63,189 nt of DNA from positions 1 through 63,189 of the forward strand of contig CAKPBB010000008.1 of assembly GCA_934140005.1 (NCBI GenBank), read 5' to 3'. The translations under genes were made by a program, and so were the position numbers. A model generated the notes under the pieces. That model made no database searches. It had not been told where the DNA came from and was given only the letters and a program-made list of their open reading frames with translations. The stretch comes from an uncultured Clostridia bacterium. Lineage in GTDB: Bacteria > Bacillota > Clostridia > TANB77 > CAG-508. Positions 34,175 through 42,437 of this stretch are shown piece after piece (the stretch's first letter is position 1; the number at the start of each line of letters is the position of its first letter).

Positions 34175-34849
34175 TTGAATACAAATTATTCAGAAAACAA
34201 TCACTTAGTTTTAGTAGGAAAAATAACAAGTGATAAAAAGTACAGTCATGAAATCTATGGAGAAAAATTCTATGTTTTTAACATGGAAGTTGTAAGATTA
34301 AGTTCAACAACAGATATTATTCCAATAACTGTTTCAGAAAGATTATTAACAGATATTGATTTAACAATTGGAAAGAAAATTGAAGTAGAAGGACAATTTA
34401 GATCTTATAATAACTATGAAAATGAAAGAAACAGATTAATTTTAACAGTTTTCGCAAAAGAAATTAAAGAATTAGATGAAAACGAAGAAAATGAAGAAGA
34501 GGTAACAAATGAAGTTGTATTAATTGGATATGTATGTAAAAAACCAATTTATAGACAAACACCATTTGGTAGAGAAATAGCTGATGTTTTATTAGCAGTA
34601 AATCGTGCTTACAATAAATCAGACTATATACCTTCAATTGCTTGGGGAAGAAATGCAAGATTTTGTCAAAACATGGAAGTTGGAACAGAAGTTAAGATTG
34701 TAGGTAGAATTCAATCTAGAAGTTATGAGAAAAAATTCGAAGATGGTTCTAGTGAAACCAGAGTAGCTTATGAAGTTTCTATTGCAAGTATGGAAGTTGT
34801 TAACCAAGATGGAAATGAAGAAGAAACCGAAGAAGCAGAAGTTGTTTAG
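34175..34849 (+). CDS. Single-stranded-DNA-binding protein with two tandem OB folds
   Basis: The 224-residue protein starts at a TTG after AAGGAGG. Two SSB-like OB folds are visible: residues ~8-93 (HLVLVGKITSDKKYS, GKKIEVEGQFRSYNN) and ~110-212 (NEVVLIGYVCKKPIYRQTP, NKSDYIPSIAWGRNARFCQNM, VGRIQSRSYEKK). The second is closer to canonical SSB. The tail is acidic (EDGNEEETEEAEVV) but lacks the usual DDDIPF-type tip. It has its own strong promoter and terminator. It is probably an auxiliary SSB; the usual ssb lies elsewhere. Confidence 0.82.
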   Translation: MNTNYSENNHLVLVGKITSDKKYSHEIYGEKFYVFNMEVVRLSSTTDIIPITVSERLLTDIDLTIGKKIEVEGQFRSYNNYENERNRLILTVFAKEIKELDENEENEEEVTNEVVLIGYVCKKPIYRQTPFGREIADVLLAVNRAYNKSDYIPSIAWGRNARFCQNMEVGTEVKIVGRIQSRSYEKKFEDGSSETRVAYEVSIASMEVVNQDGNEEETEEAEVV

Positions 34850-34890
34850 TTATACATAAAAAGTATATAAATTTTAGCAAATTATATAAT

Positions 34891-34932
34891 GTCTATGGAC
34901 TAACGGAAGGTTGGTTTATAGACGTTTTTTTT
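34891..34932 (+). terminator. Terminator after the SSB-like gene
   Basis: GTCTAT (34891-34896) pairs with ATAGAC (34918-34923) around an inner stem; a run of eight T follows. Confidence 0.8.
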
Positions 34933-35051
34933 CGAATAATTTCCTTGCTATATTACAAAAGTTTTGATATAATTTTTTTGTAATTATTTATTAACAAAAA
35001 ACGGTAATAATAAACTCCGTAAGGATATCAAAATTTCGAGAGGTACAATTG

Positions 35052-36722
35052 ATGAAAGAAGAAAAGAAAAGCAAATTTATTTTTATAATATTAACTATTA
35101 TTTGTATAGCAATGTTTTGTTTTGCGATAACACCAAAAGAATTACAAAACGATACATTTTATACAGTAAAAATAGGTGAATATATTTATGAGAATGGAAT
35201 ATCAAATTTAACGGAAGATGTATATTCATGGCATGATTTACCATATACTTATCCACATTGGTTATATGATTTAGGAACTTATGTAGTTTTTAAAGCTTTC
35301 GCTTGGGACGGAGTATATTGGTTAACAGTAATATTGAGTGTTGTTTTAGGATTATCGCTTTTTTATATTTCGAATAAATTATCAAAAAATACAGTAATAT
35401 CATTTGTTGTTACTCTTGGTGCAATGTATTTGCTTAAACCTTTTGTTGCAGCGAGAGCACAATTATTAACATTTATTTTGTTTGCATGGACAGTATATTT
35501 TATAGAGAAGTTTTTGGAAACGCATAAAGTTAGATATGCAGTATATTTAATTTTAATACCTTTAATAATTGCAAATGTACATTGTGCAGTATTTCCATTT
35601 TATTTTGTTTTATATTTACCATATATTGGTGAATATTTTATTGCAGTACTAGCTGATTTAGATTTAGACAAAAGATTTGGAATCTTATGCTTGAAAATAG
35701 CTAGATTTTGTATGGAAAAAGTTAAAATAAAAAAATCATTATCTGATAAAATAGAAAAATTAAATGAAGACATAAAAGAAAGAAAAGAAAAAAGAGTAAA
35801 ATTAAGAGCTAATCCTTATAAAATAAAAATTCAAAAAAATCATTTTGTATTGGTACTAATAGCAGTTGCAGTCATTGCAGCTCTAACAGGATTTATAAAT
35901 CCAACAGGACTTGGTGCTTATACTTATACATGGAAAACAATGCAAGGTAATACAACTCAATCAATAAATGAACATTTGCCACTTGCATTATTAGAAAATA
36001 AAGAATTTGCTGTTACACTATTAGCTTTTATTGCAATACTAATGTTTACAGATACAAAAATAAAATTATCAAATTTATTTATGATTGGTGGACTTGGTTA
36101 TCTTGCTTTCAAAATGAGAAGACAAGTTTCTATGTTTGCAATATTTGGTTGTTTTATACTTGTAAAAATGATTGCAAGCTTTTTAAATAAATATGATGCA
36201 AAATTATGTGATAAAATTATGAGAATTGCTACAAGACCAATAGGCACTATTTTAATTTTAGCAATTGTTGGATATATTTCATTTGATTTATACTATCCTA
36301 TTAAGGATAATGAGTATATTAGTGAAGCAACATATCCAGTTGCAGCTTCAAAATGGATAAAAGAAAATTTAGATTTATCAGAATTGAAATTATATAATGA
36401 ATATAATTATGGCAGTTATTTACTTTATGAAGGAATACCTGTATTTATAGATTCACGTTGCGATTTATATTCACCAGAATTCAATGAAGATAGCAAAAAT
36501 AATGTAGCTGGTAGAGATATATTTTCAGATGCTTTAAATATTGCAGGAATAGCTGTAAACTATGATGTTAAATTTAAGGAATATGGTGTAAATCATATAA
36601 TAAGTTATTCAAATTCTAAATTGTCAATGCTACTTTCAAATGACGAAAAATATAGGCAAATTTATGATGATGGAATATTTAAAATATTTTCAAGAATTGA
36701 AACAGAAAAAACAAATAACTAA
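35052..36722 (+). CDS. Polytopic membrane protein, GT-C glycosyltransferase-like
   Basis: The 556-residue protein begins at ATG 35052 (a TTG one codon earlier is possible). About ten membrane helices are visible, with a cytoplasmic basic stretch near 230-260 (KLNEDIKERKEKRVKLRA). After the first helix, NDTFYTVKIGEYIYENG gives the acidic residue in the first outer loop typical of GT-C enzymes. The C-terminal NEYNYGSYLLYEG and PVFIDSRCDLYSP stretch is a common signature of uncharacterised glycosyltransferase-like membrane proteins. The operon with lspA and tagA suggests cell-surface polymer work. Substrate unknown. Confidence 0.7.
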   Translation: MKEEKKSKFIFIILTIICIAMFCFAITPKELQNDTFYTVKIGEYIYENGISNLTEDVYSWHDLPYTYPHWLYDLGTYVVFKAFAWDGVYWLTVILSVVLGLSLFYISNKLSKNTVISFVVTLGAMYLLKPFVAARAQLLTFILFAWTVYFIEKFLETHKVRYAVYLILIPLIIANVHCAVFPFYFVLYLPYIGEYFIAVLADLDLDKRFGILCLKIARFCMEKVKIKKSLSDKIEKLNEDIKERKEKRVKLRANPYKIKIQKNHFVLVLIAVAVIAALTGFINPTGLGAYTYTWKTMQGNTTQSINEHLPLALLENKEFAVTLLAFIAILMFTDTKIKLSNLFMIGGLGYLAFKMRRQVSMFAIFGCFILVKMIASFLNKYDAKLCDKIMRIATRPIGTILILAIVGYISFDLYYPIKDNEYISEATYPVAASKWIKENLDLSELKLYNEYNYGSYLLYEGIPVFIDSRCDLYSPEFNEDSKNNVAGRDIFSDALNIAGIAVNYDVKFKEYGVNHIISYSNSKLSMLLSNDEKYRQIYDDGIFKIFSRIETEKTNN

Positions 36723-36744
36723 TAAATAGTTGAAAGGGAAAAAT

Positions 36745-37248
36745 TTGAAGGATAAAAAAATAAGAAAGATTTTAATTTTATCTATAATATTTATTGTGAT
36801 TGACCAGATTACGAAAATACTAGCAATTCAATTTAAAAATTTGAGTTTTGGTTTTATAAAAATAAATTGTGCTAGTAATGTAGGGTTTGCATTTGGTTTA
36901 AATCAAAATAATTTTACCAATATTTTACTTGCAATAATTGTGCTTGGAATAATATGTAATTTTATTCATCAACAAAAAGAAAAGATAGATAACAAAATAA
37001 TTTTTTCTTTAGCAATGGTTATTGCTGGAGGAATTGGAAATTTAATAGATAGAATTTTAAGAGGAGCAGTAGTTGATTTTATAGATATAGGAAATTTTCC
37101 AATTTTTAATTTAGCAGATTGTTTTGTTGTTATTGGTTGGATAATTTTAGTGTATAATTTATTAGATTATTTAAAATATGATATCAAACTTATGGAAGTT
37201 AATGTAAAAAATAAAACTGAGGTGAAAAAGAATTGCAAGAAAAAGTAA
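36745..37248 (+). CDS. lspA: Lipoprotein signal peptidase (signal peptidase II)
   Basis: Starting at TTG 36745, six bases after GAAAGGGA, the protein is 167 residues. It has four membrane helices and the two catalytic aspartates in GNLIDR and FNLADCF. IVIDQITKILA near the start is also typical. LspA cleaves prolipoproteins ahead of the lipidated cysteine; the two lipoprotein genes at 25.7-26.8 kb are candidate clients. The 3' end overlaps the next gene by 16 bases. Confidence 0.95.
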   Translation: MKDKKIRKILILSIIFIVIDQITKILAIQFKNLSFGFIKINCASNVGFAFGLNQNNFTNILLAIIVLGIICNFIHQQKEKIDNKIIFSLAMVIAGGIGNLIDRILRGAVVDFIDIGNFPIFNLADCFVVIGWIILVYNLLDYLKYDIKLMEVNVKNKTEVKKNCKKK

Positions 37249-38003
37249 AAATATTAGGTGTAGAAATAAATAATATAACATTAGATGAAACAGCTTTAAA
37301 GACTAAAGAACTAATTGAAAAAAGTAATAAATCTTGCAAAATTATTGTAGCACCAAATGTTGAATTTATTATGCAAGCTCAAAAAGATAAAGAATTCTTT
37401 GAAATTTTAAAAAAAGCTGAACTTGCTACACCTGATAGTATAGGAGTAATTATTGCAGGAAAGTTACAAAAGAAGCCATTTAAAGAGAGAATACCGGGAC
37501 AAGCATATTTTAGAAAAGTTTTAGAAACAGCGGAAAAGGAAGGCTGGACAGTTTATTTATTGGGCGGAAAAGCTGATATTCCACTAAAAACTAAACAAAA
37601 TGTTGAAAAGTTGTATCCAAATTTAAAAATTGTAGGTTATCATGAAGGATTTTTTGAAAAAGATTCAGAAGAAGATGTTATAAAAGAAATAAATAGATTG
37701 CAACCTAATGTATTGTTTGTTGCTATGGGTGCACCAAAACAAGAAAAGTGGATTGCTAAACATCAAAAAGAATTGAAAGTTGATGTTGCAGCAGGACAGG
37801 GTGGAACTTTTGATTATGAAGCAGGAAATATAAAAAGAGCTCCAAAATGGATACAAAAAATAGGAATGGAATGGTTATGGAGACTGTTCCTTCAACCTTC
37901 AAGAATAAAGAGAATGTATGTATTACCTATTTATTTGATGAAAATAATATTTACAAAAGATATGACAAAAAGCAAGTGGGAAAAATTAAATAAAGAAATT
38001 TAG
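37233..38003 (+). CDS. WecG/TagA/CpsF family glycosyltransferase
   Basis: The 256-residue protein begins at TTG 37233, after GAGGTG and inside the end of lspA. Family motifs are clear: VAPNVEFIMQAQKD, TPDSIGVIIAGKL, ERIPGQAYF, VYLLGGKADIPLK, VLFVAMGAPKQEKWI, GGTFDYEAGNIKRAPKWIQ and GMEWLWRLFLQPSRIKRM. TagA-type members transfer N-acetylmannosamine onto undecaprenyl-linked GlcNAc in teichoic acid linkage units. Acceptor not certain here. Translationally coupled to lspA. Confidence 0.92.
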   Translation: MQEKVKILGVEINNITLDETALKTKELIEKSNKSCKIIVAPNVEFIMQAQKDKEFFEILKKAELATPDSIGVIIAGKLQKKPFKERIPGQAYFRKVLETAEKEGWTVYLLGGKADIPLKTKQNVEKLYPNLKIVGYHEGFFEKDSEEDVIKEINRLQPNVLFVAMGAPKQEKWIAKHQKELKVDVAAGQGGTFDYEAGNIKRAPKWIQKIGMEWLWRLFLQPSRIKRMYVLPIYLMKIIFTKDMTKSKWEKLNKEI

Positions 38004-38044
38004 TTTTAATCAGATTGTGACTTAAGAAAGGAATGGTTGTAAAT

Positions 38045-38971
38045 ATGAAAGAGTATATTGCTCAAGAAGAAAATTCTAATATTAGATTAGATAAGGCAAT
38101 TTCTGAGAAAAATAGTGAACTTTCTAGAGTGGCTATACAAAGAATGATAGAAGAAGGAAAAATTTTAGTAAATGATAAAAAAGTAAAGGTTTCATATAAA
38201 GTTCAAAAAGGAGATAAAATCAGCATTGGTGAAGAAGAAATAAAAGAGGCAAAATTAGAAGCAGAAGATATACCACTAGATATTATATATGAAGATAAAG
38301 ATATTATAGTAGTTAATAAACAAAAAGGTCTTGTTGTTCATCCTGGAAATGGGAATTGGGACGGAACTTTGGTAAATGCTATTATGGCACATTGTAAAGA
38401 TTTATCTGGAATTGGTGGAGAAATAAGACCAGGAATTGTTCATCGAATTGATAAAGATACATCAGGGCTACTGATTATTGCTAAAAATGATAAAGCACAT
38501 ATAAATGTCAGTGAACAGATAAAAAATCACCAAGTAAAGAAAACATATATAGCATTAGTTAGAGGAACTTTTAAAGAAAATGAAGCAACAATAAATATGC
38601 CAATTGCAAGAAGTACAAAGGACAGAACAAAAATGGCAGTAAATAGAAATGGAAAAGAAGCAATAACTCATTTTAAAGTATTAGAGAGGTTTTCTGATTG
38701 TACATTATTAGAAGTAAACATTGAAACAGGAAGAACACATCAAATAAGAGTACATATGGCTGAGATTGGTAGACCACTTATTGGGGATACTGTATATTCA
38801 AATGGAAAAAATAGATTTAATGTACAAGGGCAAATGTTACATAGTTATAAGTTAGAATTTAAGCATCCTTCTACTGGTAAAATGATGAGTTTAACTGCTC
38901 CATTACCAAAATATTTTGAAAATGTTTTACAGGAATTAAAAAAAGAGAGGGGAGAAATTACTGAAAAGTAA
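38045..38971 (+). CDS. rluD: RluD-type pseudouridine synthase
   Basis: Start at ATG 38045; the ATG at 38033 abuts the AAAGGA site. The 308 residues hold an S4 RNA-binding domain (IRLDKAISEKNSELSRVAIQ) and an RsuA/RluA-family catalytic domain with the nucleophilic Asp in GIVHRIDKDTSGLLIIAK, then TYIALVRG, RTKMAV and GRTHQIRVHMAEIGRPLIGD. RluD-type enzymes modify 23S rRNA helix 69; in Firmicutes this gene classically follows lspA, as here. Confidence 0.93.
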   Translation: MKEYIAQEENSNIRLDKAISEKNSELSRVAIQRMIEEGKILVNDKKVKVSYKVQKGDKISIGEEEIKEAKLEAEDIPLDIIYEDKDIIVVNKQKGLVVHPGNGNWDGTLVNAIMAHCKDLSGIGGEIRPGIVHRIDKDTSGLLIIAKNDKAHINVSEQIKNHQVKKTYIALVRGTFKENEATINMPIARSTKDRTKMAVNRNGKEAITHFKVLERFSDCTLLEVNIETGRTHQIRVHMAEIGRPLIGDTVYSNGKNRFNVQGQMLHSYKLEFKHPSTGKMMSLTAPLPKYFENVLQELKKERGEITEK

Positions 38972-38979
38972 TTATTAAA

Positions 38980-39699
38980 ATGGAAGAAATTAGATTACAA
39001 AAATATATGGCTGATTGTGGCATTGCTTCAAGAAGAAAGTGTGAAGAATTAATTGAAGAAGGTAATGTAACCGTAAATGGTGTACTTATTACGGAATTAG
39101 GTACTAAAGTAATTCCAGGTAAAGATGAAGTATGTTTTAAGGGAAGAAAAATAAGACCATCTGAGAGAAAAGTGTATATATTATTAAATAAACCAATTGG
39201 CTATGTTACAACAGTCTCTGACCAATTTAATAGAGATACAGTATTAGACTTAGTAAAAGTTAAGGAAAGAATCGTACCAGTTGGTAGATTGGATATGTAT
39301 ACTTCTGGTGCTTTAATACTAACAAATGATGGAGAATTTGTTAATATAGTAACACATCCAAGTCATGAAATAGAAAAAACTTATACTGTAACAATAATTG
39401 GTATTGTTACAAAGGAAGATGTGAAGAAACTAGAAGATGGTGTTATTATAGATGAAAATTATAAGACTAAATCAGCAAAAGTAAAAATATTAAAAACAGA
39501 TAAGGAGCTAAATAGATCAAGGCTAGAAATAAAAATTCATGAAGGAAAGAATAGACAGGTTCGTAAAATGTGTGAAGCAATTGGAAAAAAGGTTGTTGCA
39601 CTACATAGAACTAAGATTGGTAATGTACAAGTTAAAGATTTGAAAATAGGCACATGGAGATATTTAACAGATATTGAAGTAAAAAGCTTGATTAAATAA
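38980..39699 (+). CDS. rluB: RluB/RsuA-type rRNA pseudouridine synthase
   Basis: This 239-residue protein has an N-terminal S4 domain (RLQKYMADCGIASRRKCEEL) and a catalytic domain with Asp in VPVGRLDMYTSGALILTNDG, then HPSHEIEKTYTV and IHEGKNRQVRKMCEAIGKKV. This is the RluB group, which acts on 23S rRNA, rather than RsuA by length and motif. It begins eight bases after rluD. Confidence 0.9.
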   Translation: MEEIRLQKYMADCGIASRRKCEELIEEGNVTVNGVLITELGTKVIPGKDEVCFKGRKIRPSERKVYILLNKPIGYVTTVSDQFNRDTVLDLVKVKERIVPVGRLDMYTSGALILTNDGEFVNIVTHPSHEIEKTYTVTIIGIVTKEDVKKLEDGVIIDENYKTKSAKVKILKTDKELNRSRLEIKIHEGKNRQVRKMCEAIGKKVVALHRTKIGNVQVKDLKIGTWRYLTDIEVKSLIK

Positions 39700-39762
39700 T
39701 ATATAAAATTTATAATATATTTGAAAAGCAGATTGCTTATAAGATACAAAAGAGGAGAATAT

Positions 39763-40566
39763 ATGGAATATCAAAAGTTTATTCCAGAAGGGTGGGACAG
39801 CACTCAAGAAGTATACAGTAAAGAAAGAATAAAGAAAGCCTTTGAAACTGGAGAAATTATGCAAGGAATTGTAAATGAATGCGATAGTAATTACAACTTG
39901 CATATAAATTTATGTGATGGAATTAATGGAATAATACCAAGGAATGAAATTGATGCTGTAAGCAAAGATGATTATGGTTTTACTAATCCAAAAATTTGTC
40001 AATATAAAGTAAATACTTTAGTTCAATTTAAAATTAAAGAAATCTATTCAGACAATCAAATTATGTTATCAAGAAAACAAGTTGGAGAAGATGCTTTAAA
40101 TTGGATAAAAAGTGATTTAAAGCCTGGTATGATTGTTAACGGAATTGTAAAAAATATTAGAAAATTTGGGGCTTTTATAGAGATTGGTGGAGGAATAGTA
40201 GGACTATTACATATAGAGGATATATCAGTTTCAAGAATAAAATCACCAGAGGAACGCTTTAATGTTGGACAAAAAGTAAAAGTTATGATAAAATCAATAG
40301 ACAAGCTAACAGGCAAGGTTATTTTAACATATAAAGAATTACTTGGAGATTGGTATGAAAATATTAAGGATTTAAAGGAAAAAACAATAATATCAGGAAC
40401 TGTAAGAGAGACAGATAAATATAAAAATGGTATTTTTATAGAAATAAAACCAAATTTAGTTGGACTTGCAGAATACAAAGCAGGATTAAAATATGGGCAA
40501 AAAGTTGATGTATATGTCAAAAAAATTATAGAAAAAAGCAAAAAAATTAAATTAATTATTATATAA
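39763..40566 (+). CDS. S1-domain RNA-binding protein
   Basis: ATG 39763 follows AGAGGAG; the upstream TTG has no site. The 267 residues contain S1-type OB folds: a divergent one at ~28-100 (GIVNECDSNYNLHINLCDGI), a clear one at ~115-190 (GMIVNGIVKNIRKFGAFIEI, GLLHIEDISVSRI, VGQKVKVMIKSID) and a third at ~205-265 (TIISGTVRETDKYKNGIFIE). It is smaller than ribosomal S1 and probably binds mRNA or rRNA. This kind of protein is common in Clostridia beside translation genes. Confidence 0.82.
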   Translation: MEYQKFIPEGWDSTQEVYSKERIKKAFETGEIMQGIVNECDSNYNLHINLCDGINGIIPRNEIDAVSKDDYGFTNPKICQYKVNTLVQFKIKEIYSDNQIMLSRKQVGEDALNWIKSDLKPGMIVNGIVKNIRKFGAFIEIGGGIVGLLHIEDISVSRIKSPEERFNVGQKVKVMIKSIDKLTGKVILTYKELLGDWYENIKDLKEKTIISGTVRETDKYKNGIFIEIKPNLVGLAEYKAGLKYGQKVDVYVKKIIEKSKKIKLIII

Positions 40567-40595
40567 GCAGAACTATAAAAAAAGGAGGCTATAAA

Positions 40596-41531
40596 ATGGT
40601 AGAAGATGAGAAAATAAAAACTACCGTATCTCCATTCGCTATTAGAGAAGGAGAAATAAAAACTTTTGATGGGAAAGATGGATATGTATCTATAAATCAA
40701 ATTATCCAAAAAATTAATTTAGGGCATATTGGGGATATTCATTTTGAAATTTTAAATTTAGTAAATGAATTCGAATTTATGACATCTAGACAGATTTATT
40801 TTATGCTATTAGCTAGAAATGTAGATATTAAATCTCAAGATAAATTGAATACTAAACTAGAACAACTAGTAAAAACTAAGATTTTAACAAGATATTATTT
40901 TTCTTCTGAAGAAGGAAAGGGAATATATAGAGTATATTGCTTAGAAAAAATGGGAAAATATTTATTAAATTCTAGAGAGAAAGAATGCAAATGGCAACCG
41001 ACAGATAATACTAAACCAGTATCTTTAATAAAAAAACGTTTAGCTGGAAATCAAGTAATTATTGCTTACATAAGAAAATCAAGTAATTTTAAAAGTTATG
41101 TAGTTAAACCACAAATAACTGCAAAAATGTTAGGAAAAACATTTAAAGCACATGGTAAAGTTACTCTTGGAAAAAATAATAAAACAATAGATTTGCTATT
41201 TGAATGTGTAAGAAGAGAAGCTGATTGGGAGAAAAAATTCGGTGAAAGAATGAATTATTATAAAGACTTTTATAATAATTTTGTCCCAGGAGATTCAGGA
41301 TTTATGGGAATGCCACAACTAATTCTAGTTTGTGAAGATGATAAACATATGGTAGAAACTCTTCGTGAAATTATAAGTCAAAAGTTAAGTATAGATAGAA
41401 TTAAATTATATTTTACAACTGATTTGAAACAAAATACTATTTCGTTAGATAAATCTTTAACAGAATTTGTTCAAGATGAAACAACAGGAAAATATAAAGC
41501 TATAAATGTAGAATTTAAAGTTTTAGCATAA
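40596..41531 (+). CDS. Replication-relaxation-like protein (winged-helix, mobile-element type)
   Basis: This 311-residue soluble protein is not certain in family. Residues ~45-130 look like a winged helix (FEILNLVNEFEFMTSRQIYF, LEQLVKTKILTRYYFSSEEG, YRVYCLEKMGKYLL). Residues ~145-250 look like a small alpha/beta domain with FKAHGKVTLGKNNKTIDLLF and CVRREADWEKKFGERMNYY. This two-part plan resembles replication-relaxation (MobC-like) proteins of conjugative elements. An orphan VirD4-type ATPase lies 0.9 kb away on the other strand. Confidence 0.5.
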   Translation: MVEDEKIKTTVSPFAIREGEIKTFDGKDGYVSINQIIQKINLGHIGDIHFEILNLVNEFEFMTSRQIYFMLLARNVDIKSQDKLNTKLEQLVKTKILTRYYFSSEEGKGIYRVYCLEKMGKYLLNSREKECKWQPTDNTKPVSLIKKRLAGNQVIIAYIRKSSNFKSYVVKPQITAKMLGKTFKAHGKVTLGKNNKTIDLLFECVRREADWEKKFGERMNYYKDFYNNFVPGDSGFMGMPQLILVCEDDKHMVETLREIISQKLSIDRIKLYFTTDLKQNTISLDKSLTEFVQDETTGKYKAINVEFKVLA

Positions 41532-41532
41532 C

Positions 41533-41676
41533 AAAAATGGCAGTGAAGTATGGTATGAAAAAGAGGCATTTGGTTCTCTTGGTTCAAGAGAATTTTGGTG
41601 TGGTAGTGACATATACACTGTACAAGTGAAATATGTTGTAGGAGGAGGTTCAATTTCATGTTATTGTACTGATTGA
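41533..41676 (+). pseudogene. Possible 3' remnant of a cysteine-containing secreted protein gene
   Basis: A 47-codon open stretch (NGSEVWYEKEAFGSLGSREF, then WCGSDIYTVQVKYVVGGG, then SISCYCTD-stop) reads like a real protein end but has no start codon; a TAG lies just upstream. It could be the tail of a lost gene, but chance cannot be excluded. Confidence 0.35.
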
Positions 41677-41739
41677 AATTGATTGCTCAGATGAGCTAAA
41701 ACAGATTTAGATTAAGGTTATGTAGCAGCATGCAATAGG

Positions 41740-41769
41740 TACGGTTCTTTGTTTAGAACCGTATTTTTT
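41740..41769 (+). terminator. Orphan terminator
   Basis: TACGGTTCT / AGAACCGTA stem with six T. No intact gene ends just before it, which fits a deleted gene. Confidence 0.8.
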
Positions 41770-41871
41770 GTTGTTTATAAAGTTTCTTCCAAATTTTTAT
41801 AGATTATGCAAACAAGCAGTTTGATATTTTAAATGCAACTTGTACGAGAAAAAGCAATTTATAAATTTTTC

Positions 41872-41900
41872 TTGATTCAAAAAGAGGAATATGGTATTAT
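41872..41900 (+). promoter_or_regulatory. Promoter of the paralogous small membrane protein pair
   Basis: TTGATT (41872-41877), 17-base spacer, TATTAT (41895-41900). Confidence 0.65.
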
Positions 41901-41949
41901 TAAAATAAAAGGAGTGATTGTATGAACAAATTGAGTAAAATTTTTCTTG
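41899..41949 (+). repeat. 51-bp leader repeat, copy 1 (copy 2 at 42154-42204)
   Basis: From ATTAAAATAAAAGGAGTG through the first nine codons of the gene, 51 bases are identical at 41899-41949 and 42154-42204, so the ribosome binding site and signal start of two adjacent genes are the same. Confidence 0.9.
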
Positions 41950-42158
41950 TTACAATTATTATACTCTTAATCATAATGTGTGTGATGTTGTTTGTCTGTG
42001 TGAAAAATAATAAAACAATAAATCAACTTGAAGATACTCTTGTATCTCTTGGAAAGGAATTATATTTTTATGCTGATTCAGTTGAAACAGCAGGACTTGA
42101 AGTTAAGAAGTATAATGATGGAACTTTTGAATTAGGGGAAAGAATACCGTTAGATTAA
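41922..42158 (+). CDS. Small single-pass membrane protein, paralogue 1
   Basis: The 78-residue protein starts MNKLSKIFLVTIIILLIIM and has one N-terminal membrane helix (~6-27). A coiled-coil-like outer segment follows (NKTINQLEDTLVSLGKEL), then a tail with KYNDGTFELGE. No family recognised. The next gene is a clear tandem duplicate: same start, same plan, and a matching end (NNNGTYEL). Confidence 0.7.
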   Translation: MNKLSKIFLVTIIILLIIMCVMLFVCVKNNKTINQLEDTLVSLGKELYFYADSVETAGLEVKKYNDGTFELGERIPLD

Positions 42159-42176
42159 AATAAAAGGAGTGATTGT

Positions 42177-42401
42177 ATGAACAAATTGAGTAAAATTTTT
42201 CTTGCTATAATTATTATAATTTTAATTTTAATTAGTGTAATTTCGGTTTTTATTATAAAACAAAATAAGCAAATAAAAGAATATAAAGAAAGTTATGAGT
42301 ATGGAAAAGAACAATTAGATATATACAAGAAAGCACTTGAAACATCAGGGTATAGAATAAAATTTAATAATAATGGAACTTATGAGTTAGTAAAAAAATA
42401 A
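42177..42401 (+). CDS. Small single-pass membrane protein, paralogue 2
   Basis: The 74-residue tandem paralogue of the preceding gene starts MNKLSKIFLAIIIIILILI. Membrane helix ~6-26, then a charged helical outer part (KQIKEYKESYEYGKEQL) and NNNGTYELVKK at the end. The first nine codons and the ribosome binding site are identical to those of the first copy, but the rest has diverged. Function unknown. Confidence 0.7.
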   Translation: MNKLSKIFLAIIIIILILISVISVFIIKQNKQIKEYKESYEYGKEQLDIYKKALETSGYRIKFNNNGTYELVKK

Positions 42402-42408
42402 AGGTAAT

Positions 42409-42437
42409 AAAAAATGGAGCTTTAAGCTCCATTTTTT
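42409..42437. terminator. Bidirectional terminator
   Basis: AAAAAATGGAGC / GCTCCATTTTTT perfect stem between convergent genes. Confidence 0.88.

Larger units (their letters stand above)
41532..41921. other. 390-base interval without an intact gene
   Basis: Contains the possible gene remnant at 41533-41676, a terminator at 41740-41769 and the promoter of the next operon at 41872-41900. No RNA gene was recognised. Confidence 0.5.

Noticed and set aside
40056..40709. 217-codon open frame antisense to the S1-domain gene
   Set aside because: It mirrors the A+T-rich sense gene (Phe/Ile/Ser-rich product), has no ribosome binding site, and the sense frame has clear S1 motifs.
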